DNA of 64,000 nucleotides from Brevibacillus fortis (GTDB lineage: Bacteria; Bacillota; Bacilli; Brevibacillales; Brevibacillaceae): assembly GCF_003013395.1 (NCBI RefSeq), contig NZ_PXZM01000001.1:62001-126000 (forward strand), read 5' to 3'. The notes beneath the pieces are model-generated. The model was not told the DNA's origin and did no database searches. It saw only the letters and a program-made list of their open reading frames with translations. The translations under genes were made by a program, and so were the position numbers. How positions within the stretch are numbered: position 1 is the stretch's first letter; every line of letters starts with the position of its first letter. This document shows, in pieces, positions 48,994-57,647 of the stretch.

Positions 48994-50490
48994 TTATTCA
49001 CTGCGACTGGAGACAAACTCAACAATCGTGCGCGTCATCGCTCCAGTACCGCCAGCTGGTTGCATGTCGCCAGCACTTGCTGTGTATGCCGTACCCGCAA
49101 TGTCCAGATGTACCCACGGTGTGTCGCCAACGAATTCTTGCAGGAAAACACCGCCGATGATGCCGTGTCCATAACGTCCGCCAGAGTTTTTCAAATCGGC
49201 AAAACGGCTCTTGTTCAGGCTGCGGTATTCATCGAAGGTAGGGAGCTGCCACAAGCGCTCACCCGCCACGTCTGCTGCATTCATCAGCTCATCCAACAGT
49301 GCATTGTCATTAGTCATGGCACCAGAGCAGAAATGACCGAGCGCGACCACGATACCACCCGTCAAAGTAGCGGCATCCACCAGGCAAGACACGCCTTGCT
49401 CTTTTGCATAGGTGATGCAATCAGCCAGTACGAGGCGACCTTCTGCGTCTGTTGTAATAATCTCCACCGTTTTGCCGCTCATGGTCGTGATAACATCGCC
49501 TGGACGGAAAGCCGTTCCGGATGGCATGTTTTCCACAGTACCGACGACAGCCAGTACGTTTACTTTTGGTTTAATCTGCCCCAATGCCTCCAATGCGCCG
49601 ATCATCGTAGCCGCTCCACCCATGTCCGACTTCATGTCTTCCATGCCTGCTACCGGCTTGATGGAGATACCACCTGTATCAAACGTCACGCCTTTCCCGA
49701 TCAAACCGATGACATCGTCCCACGTGTCTCTTCCTTGATATTTGACAGCCACGACGTAAGGCTCAAGCTCGCTGCCTTTCGCTACAGAGAGCACTCCGCC
49801 CATCCCCAGCTCTTCCAGCTTCGCTTTTTCTATTACTTCCACAGTCATGCCATAGCGCTCGGCTACCGCTACCATCGAATCCTTCAAAGCGCATGGAGTC
49901 AAGTAGTTAGCTGGTTCATTGACGAGCGTGCGCGCCAGATTCGTCCCGGATACGAGCGCCGTACCACGCGCAACACCTGCCTGTACCAATGAGGCATCGC
50001 CATCTGCTGATAAAATCTGCACTGTCGCAACTGGGTCTGACTCACGCTTTGCCTTTTGGCGGTAGCCTTCATAGTTGTATTCAGCAAGTCCAAAGGCTTC
50101 CGTCACTGCCTGCGCCAGACGGTCAGCACTCAGATGCTCTGTTGTTGGCAAATCAATGACCACTGTTTTGCCGTTGCCTTTTCCCACAACCGTTTTGGCT
50201 GCACGTCCCCATGCATTTCGGGCTGCGACGAAATCAAATTTGCCTGGATCGCCCATACCGACGATCATCAGTTTTTTCGCTGCTACGCTGTTCATTCCGT
50301 GGACAACCGTAACTTCCTTTGCTTCACCCGTAACTTCCTGGTCCTGCTGCAAGCCACTCAGACTGCCTCCAAAAGCTTCGTCCAATTCCGGGTATACTTG
50401 CGAAATCTCCTCACCCTTCCATAGCGGGACAATCAGTTCATCACACGCAATATTCACGAGCTGTAAGCGGTTTTCTACTGCTACTTTCAT
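48994..50490 (-). CDS. pepA: Leucyl aminopeptidase (M17)
   Basis: Cytoplasmic zinc or manganese aminopeptidase of 498 residues that removes N-terminal amino acids; equals B. subtilis YuiE. The C-terminal catalytic domain carries the metal ligands: GKGVTFDTGGISIKP (Lys, Asp), MKSDMGGAATM (Asp) and TTDAEGRLVLAD (Asp, Glu). The PROSITE pattern has Asn as first residue (NTDAEGRL); here it is Thr. The start ATG 50490 follows AGAGGG. Its neighbours include other yui genes, as in Bacillus. Confidence 0.95.
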   Translation of the reverse strand: MKVAVENRLQLVNIACDELIVPLWKGEEISQVYPELDEAFGGSLSGLQQDQEVTGEAKEVTVVHGMNSVAAKKLMIVGMGDPGKFDFVAARNAWGRAAKTVVGKGNGKTVVIDLPTTEHLSADRLAQAVTEAFGLAEYNYEGYRQKAKRESDPVATVQILSADGDASLVQAGVARGTALVSGTNLARTLVNEPANYLTPCALKDSMVAVAERYGMTVEVIEKAKLEELGMGGVLSVAKGSELEPYVVAVKYQGRDTWDDVIGLIGKGVTFDTGGISIKPVAGMEDMKSDMGGAATMIGALEALGQIKPKVNVLAVVGTVENMPSGTAFRPGDVITTMSGKTVEIITTDAEGRLVLADCITYAKEQGVSCLVDAATLTGGIVVALGHFCSGAMTNDNALLDELMNAADVAGERLWQLPTFDEYRSLNKSRFADLKNSGGRYGHGIIGGVFLQEFVGDTPWVHLDIAGTAYTASAGDMQPAGGTGAMTRTIVEFVSSRSE

Positions 50491-50539
50491 ATACTCTTCC
50501 CTCTTTCTCTGTGGTAGGATACAATATGGGCACATTTGT

Positions 50540-50914
50540 TTAAAAAGATGTGTCGACATATAAGCGCAAGGATGGAAACGTCATGGCTTTTGCCTCTGTG
50601 TAAGAAATGACATCCTTTTCCGGCAATAATTTCTCGCATTCATCTATGTAACGAAGAACTCTTGTTACGTCCAGCCCCCAATGAACGGGTTGGTAACGGG
50701 TCAAATACTTTCGTGCATTGCCTAACATCCAGCGAGCACCTTTTATATTGCCGTATTCTTGGTGATACAGTCCGACTGACAATTGCAAGAGTCCTTGCAA
50801 AAACTTGTCTGACTTATCTTCCATCCAGATGTCTTCCAACAGATCGTGGCATTCGTAGTATTCGCCATCATTGAATTTTTCAATGAACTGTAAATACTGC
50901 TCGGGATACCCCAT
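50540..50914 (-). CDS. DUF309 protein
   Basis: A 124-residue helical protein with the DUF309 signature FNDGEYYECHDLLEDIW near 12-28, followed by FLQGLLQLSVGLYHQEYGN. The conserved Glu-x-x-His-Asp suggests a metal or nucleophile site, but the family has no known function. The start ATG 50914 follows GGAGG; a longer frame adds 23 unlikely residues. Divergent from yuiD. Confidence 0.85.
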   Translation of the reverse strand: MGYPEQYLQFIEKFNDGEYYECHDLLEDIWMEDKSDKFLQGLLQLSVGLYHQEYGNIKGARWMLGNARKYLTRYQPVHWGLDVTRVLRYIDECEKLLPEKDVISYTEAKAMTFPSLRLYVDTSF

Positions 50915-51067
50915 GGATGCATGCCTCCGTTTCGAACCTTCCGTCTTCATGGTAACACAGATTGGCAGTGACTTTACATCCAAACAAAAACTTCACGGAT
51001 TAAGACAACGCCCTTCTGTTACAATAATCCTAGAGATAAGCGCACAGTAGAAAGGAATGGATTTTCC

Positions 51068-51544
51068 GTGGCGGATTTTTTTGAAAACTTCCCCTTATGG
51101 GCTGCACTGCTAGCCATAGGGATCGCCCAATTTATTAAAATTCCCCTCCATTTTTTTGCAACAAAAACGTGGCAATGGTCACTGCTCATGAGTACAGGCG
51201 GTATGCCCAGCTCCCACTCCTCTGCCGTGACGGCACTATCCACAGCCGTGGGACTGCGTGAGGGCTTCGGCAGTAACATGTTCGCTATTTCCGCTATTCT
51301 CGGTGTGATCGTGATGTTTGATGCCGCAGGTGTCCGCCGCCATGCCGGTATGCAAGCCGTTGTCTTAAATAAGCTGGTCGATGAATTCAACCACCTGTTA
51401 GAAGGAATGAAGTCGTTAAAAGTACGCCCTAGCCAGGAAAAAGCAAAAAAACTGAAAGAACTGCTCGGTCATCAACCCATCGAGGTATTGATCGGCGGCT
51501 GGTTAGGCGTCATGATTGCGTTATTGCTCCATCCGTTTTTTTAA
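51068..51544 (+). CDS. yuiD: DUF212 divergent PAP2 membrane protein (YuiD)
   Basis: A 158-residue membrane protein with about four helices. The conserved stretch STGGMPSSHSSAVTALSTAVGL is the divergent-PAP2 (DUF212) signature; another block is MFDAAGVRRHAGMQAVVLN. B. subtilis YuiD belongs here and sits in the same neighbourhood. The phosphatase activity is predicted from the PSSH motif only. The start is GTG with AAAGGAATGG upstream. It is followed after 12 bases by the BtuF-like gene. Confidence 0.9.
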   Translation: MADFFENFPLWAALLAIGIAQFIKIPLHFFATKTWQWSLLMSTGGMPSSHSSAVTALSTAVGLREGFGSNMFAISAILGVIVMFDAAGVRRHAGMQAVVLNKLVDEFNHLLEGMKSLKVRPSQEKAKKLKELLGHQPIEVLIGGWLGVMIALLLHPFF

Positions 51545-51556
51545 AGGAGGGCTCAC

Positions 51557-52324
51557 ATGCGCATTGTTTCCATCTGTCCCAGCAATACCGAAATCCTGTA
51601 TTATTTAGGCCTGCATGAGCATGTCGTCGGTTTGGATGATCACTCTGACTGGCCACCGGAGTGGCAGCATCTCCCCCGGGTTGGACCCGATTTGACCATC
51701 GATATGGACCTGGTCGTTGCCCTCCAACCGGATCTGGTCGTAGCATCGCTCTCTGTTCCTGGCATGGAGAAAAATATAGAAGCTCTGCGCGATAGAGACA
51801 TTCCTCATATCGTCCTGAACCCTTCCCGGATCGGAGAAATCGCTCACGATATCCGACTTGTCGGTGAGGCGACAGGAACACAGAGGCAAGCCGAGCAGCT
51901 TGCGGTCCAATTTGACCAAACCATTGAAAGCATCCGACAAAAAGCCGCGAAGTACGCTCAACGCCCGAAGCTATACTGGGAATGGTGGCCGAATCCCATC
52001 TACACACCTGGTCAGGAAAACTGGTTGACCGATGTAAGTGAAATTGCGGGTGCCACCAATATTTTTGCAGATTATCCTGTCGCAAACGTCAAGGCTACCC
52101 GGGAAATGGTCATGGAACGCAATCCGGATCATATTTGCGTCGTCTGGTGCGGAGTTGAACTGAAGCGAATCAAGCCTGACATGATCACAACTCGTCCAGA
52201 GTGGATGAACATGAACGCGATTCGAAACAATCAGGTCCACTTGTTGGAAGAAGGCCTCTATTGCCGCCCTTCTCCTCGCATTTTGGAAGGTCTGGAGAAG
52301 CTGGTTGATTTGATTCATACATAA
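51557..52324 (+). CDS. BtuF-like helical-backbone metal/cobalamin-binding protein
   Basis: A 255-residue protein of the ABC-transporter class III binding-protein fold (BtuF/FhuD type): IVSICPSNTEILYYLGLHEHVVGLDDHSDWP at the start, then VALQPDLVVAS, and RPSPRILEGLEKL at the end. Unlike transport proteins it starts directly with the first strand and has no signal peptide or lipobox. It is therefore probably cytoplasmic and not part of an importer; no permease gene is near. Such signal-less proteins may bind cobalamin or metal complexes. RBS AAAGGAGGG. It is cotranscribed with yuiD and ends at a strong terminator. Confidence 0.85.
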   Translation: MRIVSICPSNTEILYYLGLHEHVVGLDDHSDWPPEWQHLPRVGPDLTIDMDLVVALQPDLVVASLSVPGMEKNIEALRDRDIPHIVLNPSRIGEIAHDIRLVGEATGTQRQAEQLAVQFDQTIESIRQKAAKYAQRPKLYWEWWPNPIYTPGQENWLTDVSEIAGATNIFADYPVANVKATREMVMERNPDHICVVWCGVELKRIKPDMITTRPEWMNMNAIRNNQVHLLEEGLYCRPSPRILEGLEKLVDLIHT

Positions 52325-52330
52325 TGACAC

Positions 52331-52366
52331 AAAAAACGTTCAAAGCCTGTGCCTTGAACGTTTTTT
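52331..52366. terminator. Terminator between the BtuF-like gene and yuiC
   Basis: Stem AAAAAACGTTCAA / TTGAACGTTTTTT, nearly symmetrical, so it can serve the convergent genes on both strands. Confidence 0.9.
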
Positions 52367-52421
52367 CTTTGTTTCTTTCATGCCACCGCTGTGGCATCAT
52401 TTGTATTTGTTTGGTTAGTTG

Positions 52422-53057
52422 CTATTCAGTTTGTTGTTGCCCGCTGACGGGTTCCGCCATCGCTGCGATTCCTTTTTCATTCAAGTTATTGAGAAAAGCT
52501 TCCGTTACTTTACCTTCGCCTTTTTTTACGATATACACGTCCACCGATTTTTTCCCCCATTGCGAGAATACGTCTTGCTTGGTCTCGAAATACAGGTCGA
52601 TCTTATGGCCGCGAATCGCCCCACCCTTGTCAGCTACGACGCCATATCCATAACCGGGGATGTACAAAATGGTCCCCAGCGGGAAAACACGCAAATCAGC
52701 TGCAATCGTGGAATAGTCGTCTCTACGTACTTTTACACCTGAATATGTAATGCCATAGGACGGGTGAGATGGATTTTTGCCCGTCGACTCGTATCCAGCA
52801 TAGTAGCCTGTTGCTACTACACGTACTTTTGGATATTGATCGTGAAATGCATCCGCTTTATCAATCACTTGAGTAAGAGAACTGGCAGATACCGTCCGTT
52901 TTTTGACGACACGCTGCCCCTCTTTCGTTTCCTTGATTCCAAAGGTGGATGAGACACCGTGATCTCCCACAACATTATAGCTGTATCCATCGCTTGCGAA
53001 GGCCGTCAAGACCAGGATGAACAGCGCGACGATACTTACAAACTGTTTCCTATTCAT
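52422..53057 (-). CDS. yuiC: 3D-domain cell-wall protein (YuiC-like)
   Basis: A 211-residue exported protein. The signal peptide or anchor ([21 protein letters not shown]) is followed by a spacer and, from about residue 95, a 3D domain named after its three Asp residues ([28 protein letters not shown]). The B. subtilis YuiC structure shows a lytic transglycosylase (MltA-like) fold that acts on peptidoglycan in spores or stationary cells. The start follows GGAGG. It follows yuiB in the same order as in Bacillus. Confidence 0.9.
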   Translation of the reverse strand: MNRKQFVSIVALFILVLTAFASDGYSYNVVGDHGVSSTFGIKETKEGQRVVKKRTVSASSLTQVIDKADAFHDQYPKVRVVATGYYAGYESTGKNPSHPSYGITYSGVKVRRDDYSTIAADLRVFPLGTILYIPGYGYGVVADKGGAIRGHKIDLYFETKQDVFSQWGKKSVDVYIVKKGEGKVTEAFLNNLNEKGIAAMAEPVSGQQQTE

Positions 53058-53183
53058 TTCTTGGTAAACCTCCTCTCGCTTCTAGTCATGTCCCGACGAG
53101 GAGGAAAGTATACACAAATTTTGGTTGATTACTGAAATATTCAGTAAGTTGCACGCATTTCCAATCAAATTGAAAAAGAAAAA

Positions 53184-53204
53184 CAGGCCCAAAACAAAGG
53201 CCTG
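53184..53204 (-). terminator. Terminator of yuiB
   Basis: CAGGCC / GGCCTG stem, followed by TTTTTC on the minus strand, just past the yuiB stop. Confidence 0.75.
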
Positions 53205-53217
53205 CTTGCACTTTTTG

Positions 53218-53478
53218 TTAAAACATCCGATATCCTTTTTTCCGAAGCGTTTGAATGGTCCAGCCGCTCGCCACTGTACCTGCCATGCCGCAGCCCAGAA
53301 TGAGCGAATCCCAAATTCCTGGAACGATTTGTTGATAGACAAGCGCCCCTACCACTACGCCAACGCCGATCACAACTGGAAACCATGTCGTTTTCAAAAT
53401 CATGTTTAAAATAAACCCAATGCCAAACCCTAGCACGGAGAACAGAACAATGGATACCATAAATTGCATCAAATTCAT
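53218..53478 (-). CDS. yuiB: YuiB-like membrane protein
   Basis: An 86-residue integral membrane protein with three hydrophobic helices (FMVSIVLFSVLGFGIGFIL, WFPVVIGVGVVVGALVYQ, LILGCGMAGTVASGWTI). It matches B. subtilis YuiB in size, topology and position between yuiA and yuiC. Function unknown. I start it at the ATG (53478) after AGGAGG, though the spacer is 12 bases. Confidence 0.8.
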   Translation of the reverse strand: MNLMQFMVSIVLFSVLGFGIGFILNMILKTTWFPVVIGVGVVVGALVYQQIVPGIWDSLILGCGMAGTVASGWTIQTLRKKGYRMF

Positions 53479-53629
53479 CGACGAAAAAGACCTCCTGCCA
53501 CCTTCTCCACCTATTGCCACTTATTCGGCAAATACAGGAAAGACGGGCTATTTTCGGTATTAAGTGTAGCAAAAAGGCGAGGGGTCGGTCAATAAGAGAA
53601 GCCTATCTTATGTGTTGCATGCGAGACAG

Positions 53630-53659
53630 AAAAAACCGCCGATGCATTCGCTTCGACGG
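53630..53659 (-). terminator. Terminator of yuiA
   Basis: CCGTCGA / TCGGCGG stem (one wobble pair) followed by TTTTTTC on the minus strand, about 25 bases past the yuiA stop. Confidence 0.7.
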
Positions 53660-53684
53660 ATTTCTATACGAGATTTCCCTGTCA

Positions 53685-53828
53685 TTATTGATGAAAAGAA
53701 ACAGCTTCCTTCTGAGCTTCCTGTGTACCAGCTCCATCACAGTTAGGGCAATTCTCCGAGCCCCCCAGGAGCAGTTGGAAATACCCTTGGCCATGGCAGT
53801 ACGGGCACTGTTCTTGTTTTTGTCTCAT
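53685..53828 (-). CDS. yuiA: YuiA, small zinc-finger protein (47 aa)
   Basis: A short gene found by reading the minus strand; ATG 53828 follows GGGGAG. It encodes 47 residues with two CxxCxGxG-type pairs of DnaJ zinc-finger style, CPYCHGQGYF and CPNCDGAG, separated by about 15 residues. B. subtilis YuiA has the same length and motif. Its place upstream of yuiB supports the name. Role unknown; the fold probably binds one zinc ion. Confidence 0.9.
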   Translation of the reverse strand: MRQKQEQCPYCHGQGYFQLLLGGSENCPNCDGAGTQEAQKEAVSFHQ

Positions 53829-53957
53829 GTTGAGCTCCCCTTTCGGCATACATGCGCGAGAATTAATTGCATGTATTTTCAGATTATTTTGATGTATCTA
53901 ACTATATCAGAATCTTCCCTTGGTTCACAATGCACTTCATTGCGAAAAATCCATAAA

Positions 53958-53989
53958 AAACCGCAATGTAAGCGAAAACATTGCGGTTT
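53958..53989 (-). terminator. Terminator of the Nudix gene
   Basis: Perfect stem AAACCGCAATGT / ACATTGCGGTTT; on the minus strand it continues into TTTTTTATGG. Confidence 0.88.
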
Positions 53990-54008
53990 ATCTAGCTTAT
54001 TCGCAGTA

Positions 54009-54485
54009 TTACTTAAAGATTTTATAGGAAGTGTATTGAAAAACGGGATCGATAGCAAACGATTGACCTGTCATTCCTTGCTCCCGTTTGATATAGTCCG
54101 GCAAGATGATTTTCAAATAAGTCGAAGAAAGCGGGTCATGTAGTAGCTCCTGTATCGGCATAAATCTCGCCTCCGCGATCTCACCTTCCTGCGGGCGCGG
54201 TTCTCCCCCTATGTAATCCATCCAAAAAACGACCATATTGTCGCTAATGGACTCCCGAATGACACCTGAACGGATTCCCGCTACCTGTCGCACAACTGCC
54301 TCGACACCCGTTTCTTCCAGTACCTCACGCACGGCAGCTTCATCTACAGTCTCACCTTCCTGCACGAATCCCGCAGGAAACGACCATTGTCCTTTTAGAC
54401 CACTGTACGTTTTTTTGACAACCAATGCTTCTTGCCCGCGAATGACGATCCCGCAGGCGCCAAGCCAAACCTTCCCCTCGCGCAT
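54009..54485 (-). CDS. Nudix hydrolase
   Basis: A 158-residue Nudix pyrophosphatase. The Nudix box GFVQEGETVDEAAVREVLEETGV is complete (G-x5-E-x7-R-E-V-x-E-E-x-G-V), which binds Mg and splits a diphosphate linkage in a nucleotide derivative. The substrate cannot be told. I start it at ATG 54485 because AAGGAG lies eight bases upstream; the first ATG at 54554 has no such site. It is the third gene after the NADH dehydrogenase gene on the same strand. Confidence 0.88.
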   Translation of the reverse strand: MREGKVWLGACGIVIRGQEALVVKKTYSGLKGQWSFPAGFVQEGETVDEAAVREVLEETGVEAVVRQVAGIRSGVIRESISDNMVVFWMDYIGGEPRPQEGEIAEARFMPIQELLHDPLSSTYLKIILPDYIKREQGMTGQSFAIDPVFQYTSYKIFK

Positions 54486-54550
54486 CCTGCTCGCTCCTTC
54501 CATGTCTTGGCTAAACGAAACCCCCGGCTCTTCTTCGCCGGGGGTACTTA

Positions 54551-54802
54551 TCAATCATCCTCGTCATCTAGGAGCCCATTATCGATCATGTATCGCAGAT
54601 TTTCCCGATCCCTCTCGCGGCCCTTTTCCTTTAGCCGGTCGATGGCAGGTAGGATGAGAATATCTACTTCACGCTGTACATGCCATGCCAAATCGTGTCG
54701 CCCCTGTTCTTCCAGGTAAAGGCCCACTTCCATCAAGGCGTTGTACCGATCCATCTCTTCGCGGACCATGAGCCCCCGGACTTGAATGCTCGCGTGACGC
54801 AT
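54551..54802 (-). CDS. Small helical protein of unknown function
   Basis: An 83-residue, highly charged, mostly helical protein (REEMDRYNALMEVGLYLEEQGRH, ILPAIDRLKEKGRERDRENLRYM) with an acidic end (LLDDEDD). I recognise no family. The start lies four bases after the NADH dehydrogenase stop and has no clear ribosome binding site of its own, so translation is probably coupled. The conserved-looking charge pattern and tight packing support that it is real. Confidence 0.65.
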   Translation of the reverse strand: MRHASIQVRGLMVREEMDRYNALMEVGLYLEEQGRHDLAWHVQREVDILILPAIDRLKEKGRERDRENLRYMIDNGLLDDEDD

Positions 54803-54806
54803 CGTT

Positions 54807-55997
54807 TTACAGCTTTACTTTCTTCATGGCGAGACCGACGCCGCCAATTTTGTACAAGTAGCGCAGGTCGCTCGCTTTTTTCATCATGGCTGCTGTGCTG
54901 CCGAACAGCTTTTTCGAACCAACTTGCCCGATTCCCTCACCTTTTCCAAGAGAAGCCAGTGTCCCTTGCAGATGCGGGATGAATTTTTGAGGCAGATCGC
55001 CACGGACCAAGGCAGCCAGATTCTCACCCAGCGTCTCGCCTTCCTGTACTGCGATTTGCGCAGTTGGCGGATAAGGACGTCCTTCTTCGTTGAAGATCAA
55101 GGCACAATCCCCTACGACAAAAACATTCTCATGACCAGGCGCACGCAAGTATTCATCTACTTTGACACGACCGCGCATAACCTCGAAGCCCGCTTTTTCC
55201 ACGATGCTGTTGCCGCGGACACCTGCTGCCCAGATAACCGTCTTCGATTTGATTTCTTCTCCGGTAGCCAACAGCACGCCATCCGGGGTGCACTGCTTGA
55301 TCGGGGTTCCAATTTTGAACTCGATGCCTTTTCTCTCCAATACATCCATGGCGTATTGGATCAGCTCTGGATCAAAGCCAGGCAATGCAGTTGGTGCTGC
55401 CTCGATGCAGTAGACTTTCACCAGTTTTGGATCGACATCAAATTCTCGGCACAGCTCTGGCAGTCGATCGCCGAGCTCTCCGCAAAACTCAATGCCTGTA
55501 AAGCCAGCTCCCCCTACGATAAACGTGAGGTAGTCCGTACGATCCGGCTCATTTTTATATTTGGAGAACATGTATTCAATATGCTCGCGAATATTGCGGA
55601 CTGCATTGATGCTGCGAATGCTAAACGCATGCTCCTTGAGTCCTTCAATTCCAAACGTTTCTGGCTCGCTGCCCAATCCGATGACGAGATAGTCATACGA
55701 CAGCACTTCGCCATTTTCAAGCGTGACGGTCTGCTCTTCTGGCTGAATGGCTTGCACCGTTCCTTTGACAAAGTTGACTTTGTCCTTGTTCAAAATGCCA
55801 TCCAGACTAACGCGGGCGTGATCCGCTGGTGCTGTGCCTGCAGCCGGCTCATGCAGCCAAGTCGTGATGTAGTGATAGTTGTGCTTGTTGACCAAGGTGA
55901 TTTCTGCCTCATTGTAGTTGAGCTTTTTCTGTAGCTGCAACGTTGTGAGCAAACCACCGTATCCAGCGCCAAGAATCAGGATTTTGGGTGTACCCAT
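54807..55997 (-). CDS. yumB: Type II NADH dehydrogenase (YumB-like)
   Basis: Single-subunit, non-proton-pumping NADH:menaquinone oxidoreductase of 396 residues at the inner face of the membrane. The FAD site is ILGAGYGGLLTTLQL at the start, the NAD site FIVGGAGFTGIEFCGEL near 155, and the late FAD block VFVVGDCALI near 295. The C-terminal helices for membrane binding are present. It matches B. subtilis YumB in position beside yumC. The start ATG 55997 follows GGAAGGG. Confidence 0.93.
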   Translation of the reverse strand: MGTPKILILGAGYGGLLTTLQLQKKLNYNEAEITLVNKHNYHYITTWLHEPAAGTAPADHARVSLDGILNKDKVNFVKGTVQAIQPEEQTVTLENGEVLSYDYLVIGLGSEPETFGIEGLKEHAFSIRSINAVRNIREHIEYMFSKYKNEPDRTDYLTFIVGGAGFTGIEFCGELGDRLPELCREFDVDPKLVKVYCIEAAPTALPGFDPELIQYAMDVLERKGIEFKIGTPIKQCTPDGVLLATGEEIKSKTVIWAAGVRGNSIVEKAGFEVMRGRVKVDEYLRAPGHENVFVVGDCALIFNEEGRPYPPTAQIAVQEGETLGENLAALVRGDLPQKFIPHLQGTLASLGKGEGIGQVGSKKLFGSTAAMMKKASDLRYLYKIGGVGLAMKKVKL

Positions 55998-56346
55998 CAG
56001 TATCCCTTCCATTCATATATAATGTCATTGTTCATGGTAACTTAAGGAAGATTGTGCGATTTTTCACGTGGTCTGGTACGTATTAAGATGCCCCAATCAA
56101 GTGACCGTATAGTATCGGGATGATTGCCCTGTTCTACCATCGGAACCACTCTGTGAAAAAATGCACAAAGTCAGACAAAGAAAAATGTGACAATTTCTTT
56201 ACAGTCATCCTCATCTTATCGGCTACGGATAGGATTTGCAAGGTTTTTTTGCCTATCATCTTTCGAATTTTCTCTCCTGTTTTTCCACTTGTATGGGTTA
56301 TAATGGTTGAGGAGTTCGCTTACGATTAATTCGGAGGTGCTTTTGA
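55998..56346. other. Divergent promoter region of yumB and yumC
   Basis: About 350 bases without a gene. A TATAAT -10 element lies at 56299-56304 ahead of yumC; I see no good -35 partner. No riboswitch structure recognised. Confidence 0.45.
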
Positions 56347-57357
56347 TTGAATTTTTTGCAAAAGGACGAGCAAATCTACGACATTACGATCATCGGTGGC
56401 GGCCCTGCCGGGTTATTTACCGCTTTTTACGGCGGGATGAGGCAGGCCAGTGTAAAAATCATTGAGAGCATGCCCCAGCTAGGTGGGCAATTATCCGCTC
56501 TTTATCCGGAGAAGTACATATATGATGTAGCCGGATTTCCAAAGGTTTTAGCACAAGATTTGATCAATAATCTGAAAGATCAGATTTCCCGCTTTCAGCA
56601 AACCGTTTGCCTGGAAGAGAAAGTGGAAAATGTCGTAAAAAAAGTAGACGAGGTGTTTGAAATCACAACGGACAAAGGCACTCACTACTCCAAATCCGTT
56701 ATCATCACTGCTGGGGTAGGAGCGTTCGAACCTCGCAGGCTGGAACATCCAGATGCCGTCAAATATGAAAAATCCAATCTGCACTATTTTGTTACCGATC
56801 TGAACTCCTTCAAGGGACAGCGTGTAGCTGTCATTGGCGGCGGTGATTCCGCTCTGGACTGGTCCCTCATGCTAGAACCTATCGCAAAAGAAGTACACCT
56901 CATCCATCGCAGAGACAAGTTCCGCGCACATGAACACAGCGTAGAAATGCTCATGTCCTCCAAAGTAAACGTCACGACACCTTACGAAATTACAGCTTTG
57001 CACGGCGAGGAGCGCATCGAAAAACTCACGTTGGCTCATTGCACAACAAAAGAAGAAATTAATCTTGAAGTCGATGCAGTCATTGTCAACTTCGGCTTCA
57101 TCTCCTCTCTCGGTCCGATCAAGAACTGGGGGCTGGACCTCGAAAAAGGTTCCATCGTGGTCGATACCCGCATGGAATCAAACATTCCAGGCATTTTCGC
57201 AGCAGGCGATATCGCAACCTACCCTGGTAAGGTCAAGCTGATCGCTGTCGGTTTTGGTGAGGCCCCTACCGCTGTAAACAACGCGGTTTCCTACTTTAAC
57301 CCGGATGCCAAATTGCAGCCTGGTCATTCTTCCAGCATGGACAACTTCAAATCGTAA
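56347..57357 (+). CDS. yumC: Ferredoxin/flavodoxin-NADP+ reductase, thioredoxin-reductase type (YumC)
   Basis: Homodimeric FAD enzyme of 336 residues that moves electrons between NADPH and ferredoxin or flavodoxin; the main such reductase of Bacillus. The FAD site is [18 protein letters not shown] at residues 14-31, the NADPH site [15 protein letters not shown] near 160, and the late FAD block [14 protein letters not shown] near 280. There is no CxxC, which separates it from thioredoxin reductase. The start is TTG with GGAGGTG upstream; no nearby ATG fits. Divergent from yumB. Confidence 0.94.
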   Translation: MNFLQKDEQIYDITIIGGGPAGLFTAFYGGMRQASVKIIESMPQLGGQLSALYPEKYIYDVAGFPKVLAQDLINNLKDQISRFQQTVCLEEKVENVVKKVDEVFEITTDKGTHYSKSVIITAGVGAFEPRRLEHPDAVKYEKSNLHYFVTDLNSFKGQRVAVIGGGDSALDWSLMLEPIAKEVHLIHRRDKFRAHEHSVEMLMSSKVNVTTPYEITALHGEERIEKLTLAHCTTKEEINLEVDAVIVNFGFISSLGPIKNWGLDLEKGSIVVDTRMESNIPGIFAAGDIATYPGKVKLIAVGFGEAPTAVNNAVSYFNPDAKLQPGHSSSMDNFKS

Positions 57358-57390
57358 AAATGTTTCATCCCTGTTGTTGCTGTTCAGAGA

Positions 57391-57468
57391 AAATAAAGTA
57401 TTAGACTATTCAATCCTTCCATACAAAAAGGCCAGTCATAACACAAAAATAAAGTGTTAGACTGGCCT
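57391..57468. repeat. 17-bp direct repeat and long hairpin after yumC
   Basis: AAATAAAGTATTAGACT at 57391 recurs with one change at 57447. The second copy forms the right arm of a 15-bp hairpin (57429-57468: AGGCCAGTC-TAACAC / GTGTTA-GACTGGCCT, one bulge). On the minus strand the hairpin is followed by TTTTTG, so it is probably the terminator of the minus-strand genes to the right. Confidence 0.6.
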
Positions 57469-57507
57469 GGTTTATTGAGCTAGCGTATCCATTAGCTTAA
57501 AGCGTTA

Positions 57508-57624
57508 TCACAAACCTTTAATACCACCAAAAAGTGCAACAGTCATTAAGAAAATACCTATACATACACTAACATATCCACTTACAATAAATCTTTTATT
57601 GATGACTGATACATCATTTCAGGC
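57508..57624 (-). pseudogene. Start-less remnant of a small membrane protein
   Basis: An open frame of about 38 codons ending GGIKGL and stop, with one clean hydrophobic helix (SVCIGIFLMTVALFGG). It has no start codon in frame and is preceded by a stop, so only the C-terminal end of a gene seems to be left. AT-rich, like the gene to its right. Confidence 0.4.
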
Positions 57625-57647
57625 CTCTTATTCACGAACTAAAATTA

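Noticed and set aside
48889..49992. Long plus-strand open frame (367 codons) opposite pepA
   Set aside because: It is the antisense shadow of leucyl aminopeptidase; no ribosome binding site, and its composition (many Cys, His, Arg) is not protein-like.
54924..55934. Plus-strand open frame (336 codons) opposite the NADH dehydrogenase gene
   Set aside because: Antisense shadow of yumB, whose FAD and NAD motifs are intact on the minus strand.
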